Part shown: positions 35,007 through 45,874 of the stretch, piece by piece
How the letters are laid out: each line of letters opens with the position of its first letter
Numbering within the stretch: the first letter of the stretch is position 1
Translations under genes and position numbers: made by a program
Assembly (NCBI GenBank): GCA_030052745.1
Contig: JANBVO010000016.1
Coordinates: 248,001 to 312,000, forward strand
Reading direction: 5' to 3'
Source: Pleurostoma richardsiae
Lineage: Eukaryota; Ascomycota; Sordariomycetes; Calosphaeriales; Pleurostomataceae
Length of the DNA stretch: 64,000 nucleotides
Notes under the pieces: model-generated
The model's input: the letters and a program-made list of their open reading frames with translations, nothing else
What the model was told of the DNA's origin: nothing
Databases searched by the model: none

Positions 35007-36077
35007 CTAGTCACCGGCTTCGAGAACCTGGTTCACCACGGCCAAGATTCTTGCGTGGACTCCGCGTCTTGCGGCAATGACACCCCTATTTTTCGCAAGC
35101 TCTCTCCCAGCGCCAAAGTCGATCTCCTTCCCGTCCAGGTCCGTGATCTTCCCACCTACCTCCGTGAAGATGAGCTGCGCTCCGGCATGGTCCCAGATGT
35201 AATTCTGCTTCCGCCCCTGCGGTCTCGATATCCGTAGCTGCGCGTCGCCACCACCGACGATGAGTGCCGCGTACCTCATGTGTGACGACCAGACGTCCGT
35301 TCCAGGATACGTCGCCCCGAGCCTTGTCGCAACCTCCTTTACCTTCTCCCGCCGCCAGACGCTGCTCTGGGAGCAGTCGACAATGTGAAGATCCTTCAGG
35401 TCCGCAGAGCCGTCTCCCAACCTCTCTATCGGCCGGGCCGGCTGCAGTGCGCCGTTCCCCATCGGCCGTATCGCAGCGCCCTGGCCTCTCACCGCCGAGA
35501 GCATCAGACCGCACCCGTGGCTATCCACAACCGTCTCGACGACCCTCCCACTCTCTAGGCTCAGATTCGGACACCCCAGGATACCGACCCTCTCCCTCCC
35601 GTCCTCGATCAGCGCAAGGGAGACTGCATACTGCTCCCCCCTTAGAAACGTCGCCGTCCCATCCACCGGATCCATCACCCAGATACGCCCCTCGGCTCCA
35701 CCAGCCCCCCTCCCGCCCAGGTCAATCGCGTCCAGCATGTCCTCCACCGTCGACGGACGCCCCAGGAGCGCCTCGCTCTCCGCGTCGTCCAGGCGCGTCG
35801 ACGCGACTAGTCCCCAGACCCGCTCCCGCAGCTCCGGGTCCGCCCGGAGGGCGTCGGCGCTCTCCTCGCCGAGGAAGCCGTCGGAAGGGAACGCGGCCCG
35901 GAGCGCGCCGATCAGCAGCGCCTGGGCGGCGAAGTCGGCGATGGTGACCGGGGTCGAGTCCGCCTTGGCGAACTCGCCCTTGTTGACCGACGCGAGGATC
36001 CGCTTCGTGAGGAGCGACGCGCGCTGCACGGCGAGCTCGGCGGCGAGACGCTCGCGGGCGTAGAGGGCGGGCGCCAT
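35007..36077 (-). CDS. MET22: 3'(2'),5'-bisphosphate nucleotidase (Met22/Hal2-like)
   Basis: Removes the 3'-phosphate from adenosine 3',5'-bisphosphate (PAP) formed during sulfate assimilation and reduces PAPS. It is Mg-dependent and inhibited by Li and Na, hence a salt-tolerance determinant in yeast. Intronless, 356 residues from the ATG at 36077, almost the length of yeast Met22 (357). The inositol-phosphatase fold is shown by DFAAQALL, the metal-ligand motif GEESAD (Glu71, Glu72), DPVDGTATFLRG (Asp136, Asp139) and WDHAGAQLIFTEVGG near the C-terminus. Cytosolic. Coding GC is higher than in most genes of the window, which generates a long antisense open frame at 35264-35947. It begins the housekeeping stretch that continues with Cwh43, Utp6 and the EVE protein. 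Confidence 0.93.
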   Translation of the reverse strand: MAPALYARERLAAELAVQRASLLTKRILASVNKGEFAKADSTPVTIADFAAQALLIGALRAAFPSDGFLGEESADALRADPELRERVWGLVASTRLDDAESEALLGRPSTVEDMLDAIDLGGRGAGGAEGRIWVMDPVDGTATFLRGEQYAVSLALIEDGRERVGILGCPNLSLESGRVVETVVDSHGCGLMLSAVRGQGAAIRPMGNGALQPARPIERLGDGSADLKDLHIVDCSQSSVWRREKVKEVATRLGATYPGTDVWSSHMRYAALIVGGGDAQLRISRPQGRKQNYIWDHAGAQLIFTEVGGKITDLDGKEIDFGAGRELAKNRGVIAARRGVHARILAVVNQVLEAGD

Positions 36078-36598
36078 ACTGAGAGGCGGCAGGTCAGAGA
36101 GGTGTTCGGGACGGAAGCAGTCGAAGGTGAGAAGAAATGTGGAACTGGCCTCTCTCGGCCGGATTTCGGTGTCTGCAACGGACGGACGGAAGGACGGACA
36201 TCCCCCGGTCGCGGCCCACTCGCGCAACCTTGGGGAGGGGATGAAGTGTTGAGTATTTCTAAATGTGGGCAGTGGAGAGAATCGTACTGATAGACTGGTC
36301 TCATAGTATCGAACGTTCCCGGATGTTTTGGCTCGGCCATGCCGTGCCTTGTTCGGTCTGGGGGGAGGACACGTTCAATGAGAAAGCGCTATAAGCAGAA
36401 CATCAACGAGCCAATATGAGAGAGCATTTATCTGTCAATAACACGGCCCATTGATGCGGACATAAATATACAATCGATCATACAAAGCAGAAACCCTCAC
36501 AGTGGCCACTACATCGTATTACTCATCCCCATCCCACGTCCCTGACATCCCCGACACCCCTCCCTCACCTATCCATCGAAAAGCCTGTCAGGGGCAGG
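36078..36598. other. Intergenic region between Met22-like gene and Cwh43
   Basis: 521 bp, both flanking genes on the minus strand. It contains short imperfect GGAC repeats at about 36179-36200 and no supported gene. Confidence 0.55.
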
Positions 36599-39500
36599 CT
36601 AGTAGTTATAATACCTCGGCTCGTCAAAGACGTGGTACCGATGGCCCCTGACGCCCTCGCCCCTGAACAAGGCCGGGAACCTCCACCCCTGCGGGACCTG
36701 GTCCTCCTCCGCTCTCTGGTTCCGGACCTCGTCCGCGGCCGCCAGGTTCGCGCGCTTCTCCTCCTCGGAGCCCGGGACCACGAACTTGGCCACCTGCAGC
36801 TCCGTGTCGGTGATGGTCGACCGGCTGACGCGGGCGTAGCCCACGCGGCGCAGGCCCTTGAACAGGATGTACTCGCACCAGCGGTCCCAGTCGGACGGGT
36901 CGACGTCGTGCATGCCGCTCGTTTCGGACACGTACGTGTTGTAGTTACCCTCGAGCGGCTTGGTGACCAGATACGACAGCAGGAAGGCCGGGCGGTCCGT
37001 CGAGCCCATCAGCTTGGCCAGGTACTGGCTCTGCAGCCGGCGGTCCTCCGGGTCCTCCTCTTGGCCCGAGTGGAAGACGAAGACATCCACGAGGGTGCCG
37101 TAGGCGTCCAGCGTGGCATGGATCGCGGGCGCGAGCTCGCCCACCGGGCTAGGCAGCAGGTGGTGCGTACTGTTGACGATCGGGAACTTGGACAGCAGCG
37201 CCGCGCCCCACGTGTGCTTGTTCGGGCCTGGGCCGTAGTCGACGTACATGCCTAGGTCTTCGGCGAGGAACTGCGTCGTGTCGCGGTTGCCCATAATGAT
37301 CCGCTCGAGGTCCGATTCGAGCAGTCCAATGACGTCGACCTCAAGCTCCTTGATCAGATCCCGCATGCGGTACTCAGATGACCACATGTCGTTGTCGAGG
37401 CTGAAGTGGATCGTCCAGATACCCGCCGTGATGACCTTGTCCTCGGCATGATACGGCTTGTAGTCGTTCGACGGGAAGCGCATAAACGCTGAACAGAGGA
37501 AGAGGATGTTGAGGACTCCCAGGATACCGAAATGGTACTTGCGGTGGTGCTGCGTGGTGGCAGGCCGCTTGGCGTGCGCCCGGCGGCTTGGCTTGTTAGA
37601 GATGAGGTTGAAGACACCGGCACCGATGAGGAGCATTGTCGTAATCATGATCCAGTCAGTGTGCTCGCGAACATAGGGGCCACCCGGGACGAACGCGTAG
37701 GCCACCACCCACACGTGGAACAGGACAAGCAGGTTGTAGATGAAGAAGCCGAGGCCAAAGGTGACAGCGGGATTCTTCTTCGCGGCACTGGCTATGAGGG
37801 GAGTGGCGATGGCCATGAGGTAGAAGGCAGTCACCAGAGCGCCATAGTATCCAAACCAGTTGCCGAAGCAAGTGAGGACCGCTGCGCCCACACAGGCAAC
37901 ACCGTAGGCAGTCCAGGTAGTGATCAGCTGCGGACGCAGGAGACCGAAGACAACGCCACCGGTCATGGCAAATATCGTCCACCACGCGCCAGTATTCGAG
38001 GTCGGGCCGCGGATAGGGTAGCCCTCCCAGACCCAGAGGATCATAGTGCTTGTGTCGGAGAGGAGTGAGTGCAGGCCGAAGAAGAGGCCGCCGACGCCGA
38101 AGGCTGAGAGAAGCGCGGATCCGCTCTTCGTGTCTTGGGTATCACCCGTGTTCAGCGGTGCCTTGCGAGTGAATCTCAGGACAGCGGGAACCGCGATGAG
38201 GAAACCAGTGAGGTTCCACCCGCCATTAGCGGCGTGCATGATCGGCCAGATGGGGTTGTTTGTCCACCAAGCGAACTTGGCAATGCTGGACATGAGCAGG
38301 CCGATCGTCCAGGCAAGGATCTTAGATTCCAGACGGCTCTCGTGTACTGATTCGGCGTACCACGTGGCGGACCAGGCCAGGCACTGCATCCAGACGCCGA
38401 AACCAACGGCGAACAGACGATTGACAGGGTCCTTGACCAGGTATGCGAGCAACCCCGCTAACGACAGCAGGTGGACTACGCGAAGGTTCTTTAGAACCAG
38501 CGTACGGAGGGGTTTGATGGCCAGCATAAAAGGGGATATTGTCGACATGACCAGCGCCTCGTAGCCGGAGATACCCATATGCCACAGCGGGAAGTCTGCC
38601 AGGCCTTGTCAATGATAGTCTGTTACGGCGAATCTTTGGATGACTTACACCAGATGACCACTCCTAAGCTAGTGAGGATGGACCAAAATACGAACTGGTC
38701 GCTGTCAGCAAGGGGGGTACTTCGATATGCGATTGCAAAGGTCTGCATACACCGTGGTAAACGTCGGCAGCGAAGTCGAGGCCATCGCTCCAGTTGAGTC
38801 TCGCCGAAAACACGCCAGCAGTTGCCTTCTCCTTCCTGCAATCCTCGTTAGTCAGGACAAGGAAGATTCGAGGACCTGGAATGGAAGTCTCGGCTTACTC
38901 TTTCTCGAGAACAGCAGTAGGTACGTTTGAAGCGTTGGCACTAGAGACGGCTTAGAATATGATCATCACGTCTTTTTATTCTGTCATAACACATAGAGTG
39001 TAGGTACATGTTTTCGGGGAAGGCTACTTCGGAAGCCATTGCACGTACCCCTGACTCGTCCCTTTGGTATCCTTGACCACCACCTCGAAGGTGCTGAAGT
39101 CCAGCGCAGTCACGGCATCGAAGGCCACATCAAAGAGAATCAGGGACCACTCGAAGAACGCATATGTCGTGTATGCTGCAAGGTATCAGAGAAGGCCGGG
39201 CGGGCGAAAAAGGGGTCTACATGTCACGGTATGGGAGCTGTGCTTACCGCCGGGAATCCGGTGGACCTTGTGCTGGATGAAGAAGTAGATGAGGGGAATG
39301 ATGGCGCCGTAGAAACCGCCGGCGATATACTTCCTATATTTGATGGCCTTGGGGTTCGGCGGGCTCAGAGCAAGGCAGCCGAATGTCCAGGGAATCGTCG
39401 CGACAAGGTAGGAGATCATGAAAATGTCGTGCCAGTCGTGATCGTCAGTCGAGGTCACGTACGTCCAACCGCCGCAGGTCAACGTCCTAAAGACGCCCCA

Positions 39501-40002
39501 GAAGGCGACGAACTTGGGCAGGTTGTGACCGGGCTTCGCAGTAAGGAGGTACCACAAGCCGACGAGGGCGAATCGCGGACCTGTCAGACTCTAGCGTCAG
39601 CGTATGGCGGCGACTATTTAGGCTGGATGGGAGCTCTAGTGCCGTACCGGAAGTCATGGCAATGAAGACCATGAAGAAGGACCGCTCGGGATACCGGTCA
39701 CCGATGGTCGCGGAGACGGAGGGGAACCACTCCTCCGGATAGCCGAACCACTCGTTCTGGACGATCTTGTGGTAATGCAGCGAGACGCCGACGACGAAGG
39801 CGCTGACGAAGGCGGCTAGTGAGAGAAGGGAGCTGCGGTCAGCGAGAACCATGGAATAGACATCAATTTGCGCCTCCCTCTCCGAGGGACCGCCTGGATG
39901 AGGCGTACCATATGCCAGCACGGTGTGTGCCCAGCTGACCCATTGCCCATTGAAGGACAACACCACGCCGCCCGCGTCCTTGTCCTTGTATCGTGAGACC
40001 AT
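36599..40002 (-). CDS. CWH43: Cwh43, GPI-anchor lipid remodelling protein
   Basis: Needed to replace the diacylglycerol of GPI anchors by ceramide in the ER. Exons in transcript order: 40002-39648, 39580-39248, 39175-39049, 38835-38751, 38694-38649, 38595-36599; 980 residues (yeast 953). The N-terminal PGAP2-like (Frag1/DRAM/Sfk1) part covers about residues 40-330, with [36 protein letters not shown] and [12 protein letters not shown] polytopic middle region starts at [19 protein letters not shown]. The soluble C-terminal part, from about residue 700, is an endonuclease/exonuclease/phosphatase-like domain with LLESDLERI. Exons 4 and 5 are small (85 and 46 nt) and were placed by family pattern. 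Intron 3 is long (213 nt); reading through it stops after eight codons, leaving the PGAP2-like half alone. Divergent from UTP6. Confidence 0.9.
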
Positions 40003-40492
40003 GCTGTATTCCGTGTATCCTCAACTCAACAGCGGCAAAGACAAAAAGACGCTCCCATCCAGAAGCAGCCGAGAGAGAAATGGGAAGAATGGACAGAGGA
40101 AATGAGCGACTAATGAGGGTCAGAAGCGGAAATGCGTGGAAAAGGGAGGGACGGAGCAGGAGAAGACCTCAAATCTCGCTCGGTGCCTCGGAGTCGCGTG
40201 AAGGAGGACACCTAGCGCGGCCTGATTTGTCTTGTCGCTCTCTCCGCCGGAGGGGAAGGAAGGGTGACAAAAAGTGACAGGGGTCGGGGTGATAATTATA
40301 GAGTTTAGCGCGGTTTTCGAGGAGCCCCGCTAAAAAGTTTCCGTGAAATGGATGGATCACTCGCGATCTTTGAATAATTTTTATCATAGGATTAAGTACA
40401 GAATACCTTGCACGTATTGCATCCTTCCAGAGACGAAAAGTCTCGGATTCGGGGATACCTGAGGGACAAGAGTCGAAAGACACTGCAGCAAG
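40003..40492. promoter_or_regulatory. Bidirectional promoter Cwh43 / Utp6
   Basis: 490 bp between divergent start codons of two housekeeping genes; no coding signal. It presumably serves both. Confidence 0.55.
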
Positions 40493-41822
40493 ATGGCTGG
40501 AGTCGCGGAAAAGGCTCGCTTCTACCTCGAGCGGGCAGTCCCTCAACTGCGAGAGTTCGAGGAGAAGGAGATCTTCAGCAGGGTAACTGACCACCACGAC
40601 ATCTTCTCTATGTTCTCTTCTTTTAGGAGAGAGTTCTCCCTCCAGATATTTACGTGAGGTAACTGACGGTGCGATCCTGCAGGATGAGATCCGCTCCCTT
40701 GTCACCAAGCGTTCCGAGTTCGAGCACGTCGTCCTCGGCCCCAACTCCAAGCCCTCCGACTTCCAGGCCTACGTCGCCTGGGAGCGCTCCCTTGAGGCCC
40801 TCCGCGCCAAGCGATGCCGCCGCCTCAAGATCCGCAACAGCACGAGCCACGCCTCCGAGGCGCGCGTCTTCAACATCTACGAGCGCGCCGTCTTCCGCCA
40901 CCCGGGCTGCATCGCCCTCTGGCGCGACTACCTCGACTACGCCGCCTCCGTCCGCGCCACCAAGCGCTGGCGCAAGATCATGACCCGCGCCCTGCGCATG
41001 CACCCCACCACCGACCCCGGCCTGTGGGTGCTCGCCGGCCGCAGGGCCGCCTCCAACGGCGACATGGACGCGGCGAGGGGCCTGTTCATGCGCGGGTGCC
41101 GCTTCTGCAACAGGGACGCCACGCTGTGGGTCGAGTACGCGCGCATGGAGATGGAGTGGCTTGGGCGCATGGAGGCTAAGAAGGGCGTCAGGGCCCTGGA
41201 GAAGATCCGCGCTGCTGAGGCGGTTGAAGAGGGGGACCACATCCTGCTGGGAGGGGATAGCAGCGACGAGGACGACGACGAGGAGATGATGAATGGGGGC
41301 GACGAGATCATCCTCCCCGACCCTCTCGCCGGGGCCCAGAAAAAGGAGGCACGCAAGGTGTTCAGTGAGGAGGCCGTCAAGAAGCTGGAGAAGAGTCCCG
41401 CCCTAGATGGAGCTATTCCGCGGGCCATCTTCGACGTTGCAAGGAAGCAGCCCTTCTTTGGCGCCCAGTCGGCCGAAGCCTTCTTCGACATGTTTGCAGC
41501 CTTCACGCGAGTCGTCGCGCAGGCCAAGATCCTCCAGCACGTGCTGGACGCCATGGCCGAGTCCTACCCCACGCACCCGTCGACCTGCAGCTGCCTCATC
41601 CGGCAGCCCTTGGTCAGCGTGGACCCGGACACTGCGGCGTTCCCGAGGGCGCTGCGCGAGTCTCTGGCAATGTTGAAGACGTATATGGAGGTGACTGATG
41701 ACAAGGCCGAGCTAGCCTCGAAGACAGTGGCGTGGGTCGACCCTCTCGTCGCGAGGGAAGATCTCGATGCCGGTGTGAGGACCGTGCTGGAGCACACGAA
41801 GCGCAAGCTCGAGAATCCATGA
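40493..41822 (+). CDS. UTP6: Utp6, U3 snoRNP / small-subunit processome protein
   Basis: Nucleolar component of the UTP-B subcomplex needed for 18S pre-rRNA cleavage. Exons 40493-40582 and 40683-41822; 409 residues (yeast Utp6 is 440). The N-terminus AEKARFYLERAVPQLREFEEKEIFSRDEI, read across the 100-nt intron, is the conserved Utp6 N-domain. It is followed by HAT (half-a-tetratricopeptide) repeats: SDFQAYVAWERSLEALRAKR, NIYERAVFRHPGCIALWRDY, KIMTRALRMHPTTDPGLWVLAGR and GLFMRGCRFCNRDATLWVEY. An acidic patch (SSDEDDDEEMM) lies near residue 250. The exon join is in phase and the ATG is the first in frame. It ends 109 bp from the convergent EVE-domain gene. Confidence 0.93.
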
Positions 41823-41931
41823 ACTGGCTGGTCTGTCCCGCGCGGACAAGGACAAGAATACATTAGGCTCGCTAAACTGCGGGCGGTGTTGACCCCATCT
41901 GCCTCTGCCCCGCCCCGGGCCTCTCCTTTCA

Positions 41932-43033
41932 CTAAGCCATCTTGTCCGCAACGCCCATCAGATGCCGCCACTCCTCCGGACTCACCTTGCTGACACTCAG
42001 GCGCGACTGCTTGAGCATCTGCATGTTCTCGAGCGGGCCGCCCGGGCCGCCCATCTCGCGTAGCTGCTTGAGTGTGATGGGGGTGGGGAACTTGCTGCGG
42101 AACTCGACATGAACGACGCTCCACTTCGGGTCTGAGGGCTTTGAGTTGGGATCATAGTAGGGCGCCTTGGGATCATGGGCAGACACTGTGGGCAATGCTG
42201 TTAAAATGACATATCCCGGCGGACTATCCTGGTATGATAGCATAACGGGGCTGGGCGGGAGAGCTACACGTACGATCGGGAGAGTGTTCCTGGACGATCT
42301 CCATGGTGCCAACGATGCCGGGTTCTTTAGTGTTGGAGTGGTAGAAGAAGGCGAGGTCGCCCTTCTTCATGGCGCGGAGGTTGTTGCGGGCTATGTGACA
42401 TTTAGATGCCATATACTACGCAATCTCGAAAAGATGTTGTCAAAGAGCCTGCCTACCTGCATATGCCCTGATGCCTGTGAACACTGTCAGCATGTGTGAA
42501 AAGAGAATGTGTCCGGACATGGCGCTCTACCATCCCATGGTTCCGGCTCGGTCTTCGCAGCGAGGTCATCGATGGAGAACCGGACGTCCACGCCGTTCTC
42601 GAAGCGCGACTCCGGCTCGGCCTTCATGAGCCAGAACTGCTTTCCGCCCTCGAGTGCTGAGCCATTGGTGCTTCCTGCGGCACTTCCTGAGGACTTTGCA
42701 GGTTTCTCTGGCCGTGGCGTCTCCTTTGGCTTTTTCTGCATCCATTTAAGTACATAGCCAGGCGGCACGACGAAGCTGTTGTCTGTAAAAGCTCACCTTA
42801 GGCCTGGTTACGTCGACGCCGGGCTTCTTGTCATCAATCACGGGCTCTGTGGACTGTCCACTCTGATCAGGAGGCGCAGCTTTCCGCCGCCTGTCCGGTT
42901 TAGCTTTGGCTCTCGCGGTGACTTTTGCTGGAGGCTCGGAGGCGGCAGTTGCAGAGGATGAGGTCTTGTGCCGCGTCGAGCGACGGGGTGTGACTTCGCC
43001 CTCGTCCACGGCTACGGACTTCCGTTTTGGCAT
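41932..43033 (-). CDS. EVE-domain protein (THYN1-like)
   Basis: The EVE fold is related to YTH and PUA domains and is thought to read modified bases in DNA or RNA. Exons in transcript order: 43033-42797, 42735-42531, 42474-42457, 42390-42274, 42185-41932; 276 residues. A basic, low-complexity N-terminus (PKRKS, RRSTRHK, PDRRRKA) suggests nuclear location. The EVE domain runs from FWLMKAEPES (about residue 115) through FSIDDLAAK, WDGIRAYAARNNLRAMKKGD, AFFYHSNTKEPGIVG and YYDPNSKPSDPKW to HVEFRSKFPTPITL. Exon 3 is an 18-nt microexon encoding IRAYA; skipping it keeps frame but deletes the conserved WDG-x-R-x-Y-x-ARN block. For exon 5 I chose the second of two in-frame acceptors because it gives the family spacing D-x-S-A-x-D-P. 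Confidence 0.9.
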
Positions 43034-44434
43034 AGCTGCTCTTCAGAACACAGACTGATGTGAAGAGGGGAAAAAAAGAATTCAAGTGAGCGGCTCGTTT
43101 GAGAGGTGCAGCATCCAATACCTTCTTGAGTCCGTCCTATCATCTTACCTCTCAGCTAGAGCCAATTTGTGGAGGAGCCGTATCCATGCACGCGTTCGCG
43201 TGGGCTTGGAGCGCGACGCTTGGACCAACGCACTACGGGAGCAGATCCCTGGCTCCGGGCCATGCTCATCTCGCCGACATGGCTGGCTCGTGCTCGCTCT
43301 AGCACTGCGATTCCACAGTACGGAGTGCAATGGAGATGCATCGGGGAAACAACGTGGTTATGCTTGAAAAGCGTGTACAGGGATGGTATACTTCCAAGGG
43401 ATATGATGCCGACCTTGAGCAGCGGTCAAAGACGTTGAAACGCCACATGCGTTACCATTAGGACCTAATTTAAATGCGTCAAGCGTTCGGCGATGATCAA
43501 GTCGATACGGACCCATATAGGTGTGCTGCGATCTTTTCCAGAGAATTTCCATAATAGGCATTGCCCTTCCTGGAACAAGTGCTCCGCGGATGTCGGTGAC
43601 ATGTCCCAGGGATCCGAACCTGCGGTGGTCATCAAGATGAATGTGCTGACCGGGCAACCTAAGGTATGCGGCATGAGCAGTGATCATCAGCCAACGAGAC
43701 GATATCCTCTGCAAGACCAATTTCCTTTCCATGCCTTCTTTTCTCTCTCCTGCCACCCCATCTAGCTTGCTTCCTCACTTGGGTCAGCAAGGTGCCGTAG
43801 TAAGAAGGTGATCAGCAGTAGATCGTCGTCGGGGTACGCTCCGGCCTACAGAAAGGCGGTATAATGCAGGCTATTCTACAAGATGAACCTAGGCACCTAC
43901 TCCTCGATACTATCTACGAGATTCGTCGTCCCCTTTGCTTAAGCTACAGAAGTCTGCTTAGGTACTACTCACCCTACCAAGTCAGAAGGGGATAAAGAGC
44001 TCCCTCCTCGGCACCGGGCCATATGTGGCCAACCGGCGACAGCCTGTACCGCATCCGCAAGGCATCAAGTTAATGAACAACTGATTAGCTCGCCAGCAGC
44101 AGGTGGCTGTAGGACCATCCTAGTGATGCCATGCCGGAGTCCGGCTAGCGGCCGACCGGGCGGACTCCGGCACGGTCGATGAGGTTATCTGCAGACTGCT
44201 CCAAAATCGAGCTCCCCACAAGGATTGATAAGCTGTCGGACGAACTGATTCAGGCGAAACTTACGAAGTGCTGCTTGATCGCCATCTCTGTCGCCCCTGG
44301 ATTGAGTTTTAGAAAGTACAATACATCATTTCCTATAATAAGAGCACTTCCTTCGGTCCTTTCTTACTCGGATCTTGAATTAACGTACAACTATTTTGTG
44401 CCCAAGATCATCATCTCCGCGTATTCCTCTCATC
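43034..44434. other. 1.4 kb intergenic region with a long inverted repeat
   Basis: Between the divergent EVE and NmrA-like start codons. Short overlapping frames occur on both strands (for example 43358-43756, minus) without any recognisable domain. It contains the hairpin annotated at 44132-44172. An unrecognised RNA gene or small gene cannot be excluded. Confidence 0.5.
44132..44172. repeat. Inverted repeat, 12-bp perfect arms
   Basis: TGCCGGAGTCCG at 44132-44143 and its exact reverse complement at 44161-44172, with a 17-base spacer (GCTAGCGGCCGACCGGG). Each arm also contains CGG-N3-CCG, a possible zinc-cluster site. It lies 263 bp before the NmrA-like start. It could be a dyad operator or the stem of an RNA. 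Confidence 0.5.
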
Positions 44435-45391
44435 ATGGCTCCCATCATGGCTCCCACCATCCTCATTGCCGGCGCGACTGGCAACACCGGTCGCAGCGTC
44501 GTTGAAACCCTTTCGAAGTTGTTAAACACCAGCAAAGTTATCTCCGGCCACCGACTCCTTGCCCTTACGCGTTCCTTGGACTCTCCAGCAGCGCAACGGC
44601 TTGCCAAGCTACCTGGCGTCTCGGTCGTAGAGCAGAACTGGGTCGAAATCACTGCAGACTGGTTGCGCGAGCACGAGGTTGTGAGAGCATTCATTGCATC
44701 ACATAACCAACCTAATCAATTCGCCGAAGAATCAACTTTCCACCATGCCGCCCTCAGAGCAGGAGTCAAGTATGTCGTGCGAATCTCTACGACCGCTGCC
44801 AACGTGCGGCCGGATTGTGATGCCTACTACCCGCGCACGCATTGGGCAATCGAGACCATGCTGAGCTCGCCTGAATATGAGAGCTTGCTGTGGACTTCAC
44901 TCCAGCCTGCCGTCTTTACTCAGTTGTACCTTTCCACGGCGGTGGAATTGATCAAGCAGTACCGTAAGACGGGGAAGCAGGGTACGCTTAGGTTGATGGC
45001 GTCCGCGGATGCGCCTGTTGGGATCATAGATCCTTACGACATCGGTGTGCTTGCAGCCCACCTCCTGTGCCAAGAAGACCCTGCTGTGCACAACAAGGCC
45101 AGATATGTTCTGAACGGGCCGGAAGACATCACTGGGCAGCAGATTGTGAAGATGGTTGAGCAGCACATCGGCGCTCCGGTCGAGAGCGTCAAGTTCAAGG
45201 AATTGGAGTTTGTTGACAACATGGTCGCAGCAACTCGGGAATCGAAGAACGTTATTTCGTCCGTCAAATACGCTCTGGAGACTTCGTGGCAGGGGAAATG
45301 CACGGCTTCTACGACGAGCAAGGAGGTGCTTGAGCTCGCTGCCCCGACGCGGACGCCTGTTGAAGTGTTTAAGGCCATGCTGGAGGAGTAG
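44435..45391 (+). CDS. NmrA-like NAD(P)-binding protein
   Basis: Atypical SDR: either a small-molecule reductase or a redox-sensing regulator like NmrA. Intronless; 318 residues from the ATG at 44435 (a second Met follows four codons on; the earlier open frame has no ATG). The Rossmann motif is ILIAGATGNTGRSV (G-x-x-G-x-x-G, residues 9-17). Conserved NmrA-like blocks follow: KYVVRISTTAANV, HWAIETMLSS, WTSLQPAVFTQ, GIIDPYDIGVLAAHLL and YVLNGPEDITGQQIV. The normal SDR Tyr-x-x-x-Lys is not evident, as usual in this family. No pathway link to the neighbours can be seen; the inverted repeat upstream may regulate it. Confidence 0.88.
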   Translation: MAPIMAPTILIAGATGNTGRSVVETLSKLLNTSKVISGHRLLALTRSLDSPAAQRLAKLPGVSVVEQNWVEITADWLREHEVVRAFIASHNQPNQFAEESTFHHAALRAGVKYVVRISTTAANVRPDCDAYYPRTHWAIETMLSSPEYESLLWTSLQPAVFTQLYLSTAVELIKQYRKTGKQGTLRLMASADAPVGIIDPYDIGVLAAHLLCQEDPAVHNKARYVLNGPEDITGQQIVKMVEQHIGAPVESVKFKELEFVDNMVAATRESKNVISSVKYALETSWQGKCTASTTSKEVLELAAPTRTPVEVFKAMLEE

Positions 45392-45874
45392 ATAGACAAT
45401 GTAAGACAATACACCCGGGTTGGCAAAACTGGGGATTGAATAATCACAGCAATGCTGTTCGTCGGTGGCTGCCATATGATGGGCTACCCGCTGGTTTGCT
45501 TTCCCTTTGGCAAGGCTCAAAAGCACTTGAGTCTAGTGGTTGCCCTTCCTAGGAAAAAAGTTGGGGACCAAGCTCTACATCGTGAATTTCGACCCAGCAA
45601 GTCCCCACCTTGTACTACCTTGGGTAACTAGGCAGGTACCTTAGTTAGGTCTTCCTACGCGAGCAGATCCCCCCGGTACAGCTGTGCGGGAAAAATAAAA
45701 GCTTCATACTGTTGCGAAAGTTCCACAACAGCTCACCGGGACATGACCAGAACCGGAACAGCATACCCCTTCAAGCCACTCTGGGCCAGAATAAGATGCG
45801 GCCTTTTTGGCCCTCCAAGTAGATTGAATCGGACAAGTAATTCAGTTAGTTCCACACCTGTAGTGCGATTCAGA
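45392..45874. other. Intergenic region, tail-to-tail
   Basis: 483 bp between the 3' ends of the NmrA-like gene and the Clr5/C2H2 gene. No supported coding feature. Confidence 0.55.

Noticed and set aside
35264-35947. 227-residue Pro/Ser/Arg-rich frame on the plus strand
   Set aside because: Antisense to the GC-rich Met22-like gene; composition is an artefact of codon bias.
36632-37255. 207-residue frame on the plus strand
   Set aside because: Antisense to the Cwh43 C-terminal domain; no similarity recognised.
39024-40002. Separate stand-alone PGAP2-like gene instead of the N-terminus of Cwh43
   Set aside because: The exon chain through 38835-38751 and 38694-38649 restores a continuous Cwh43 protein of normal length, so a separate gene is less likely; the short form is kept as a retention hypothesis.
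43358-43756. 132-residue minus-strand frame between EVE and NmrA-like genes
   Set aside because: No domain, no ATG-context support, and overlapping frames on both strands; not enough to call a gene.
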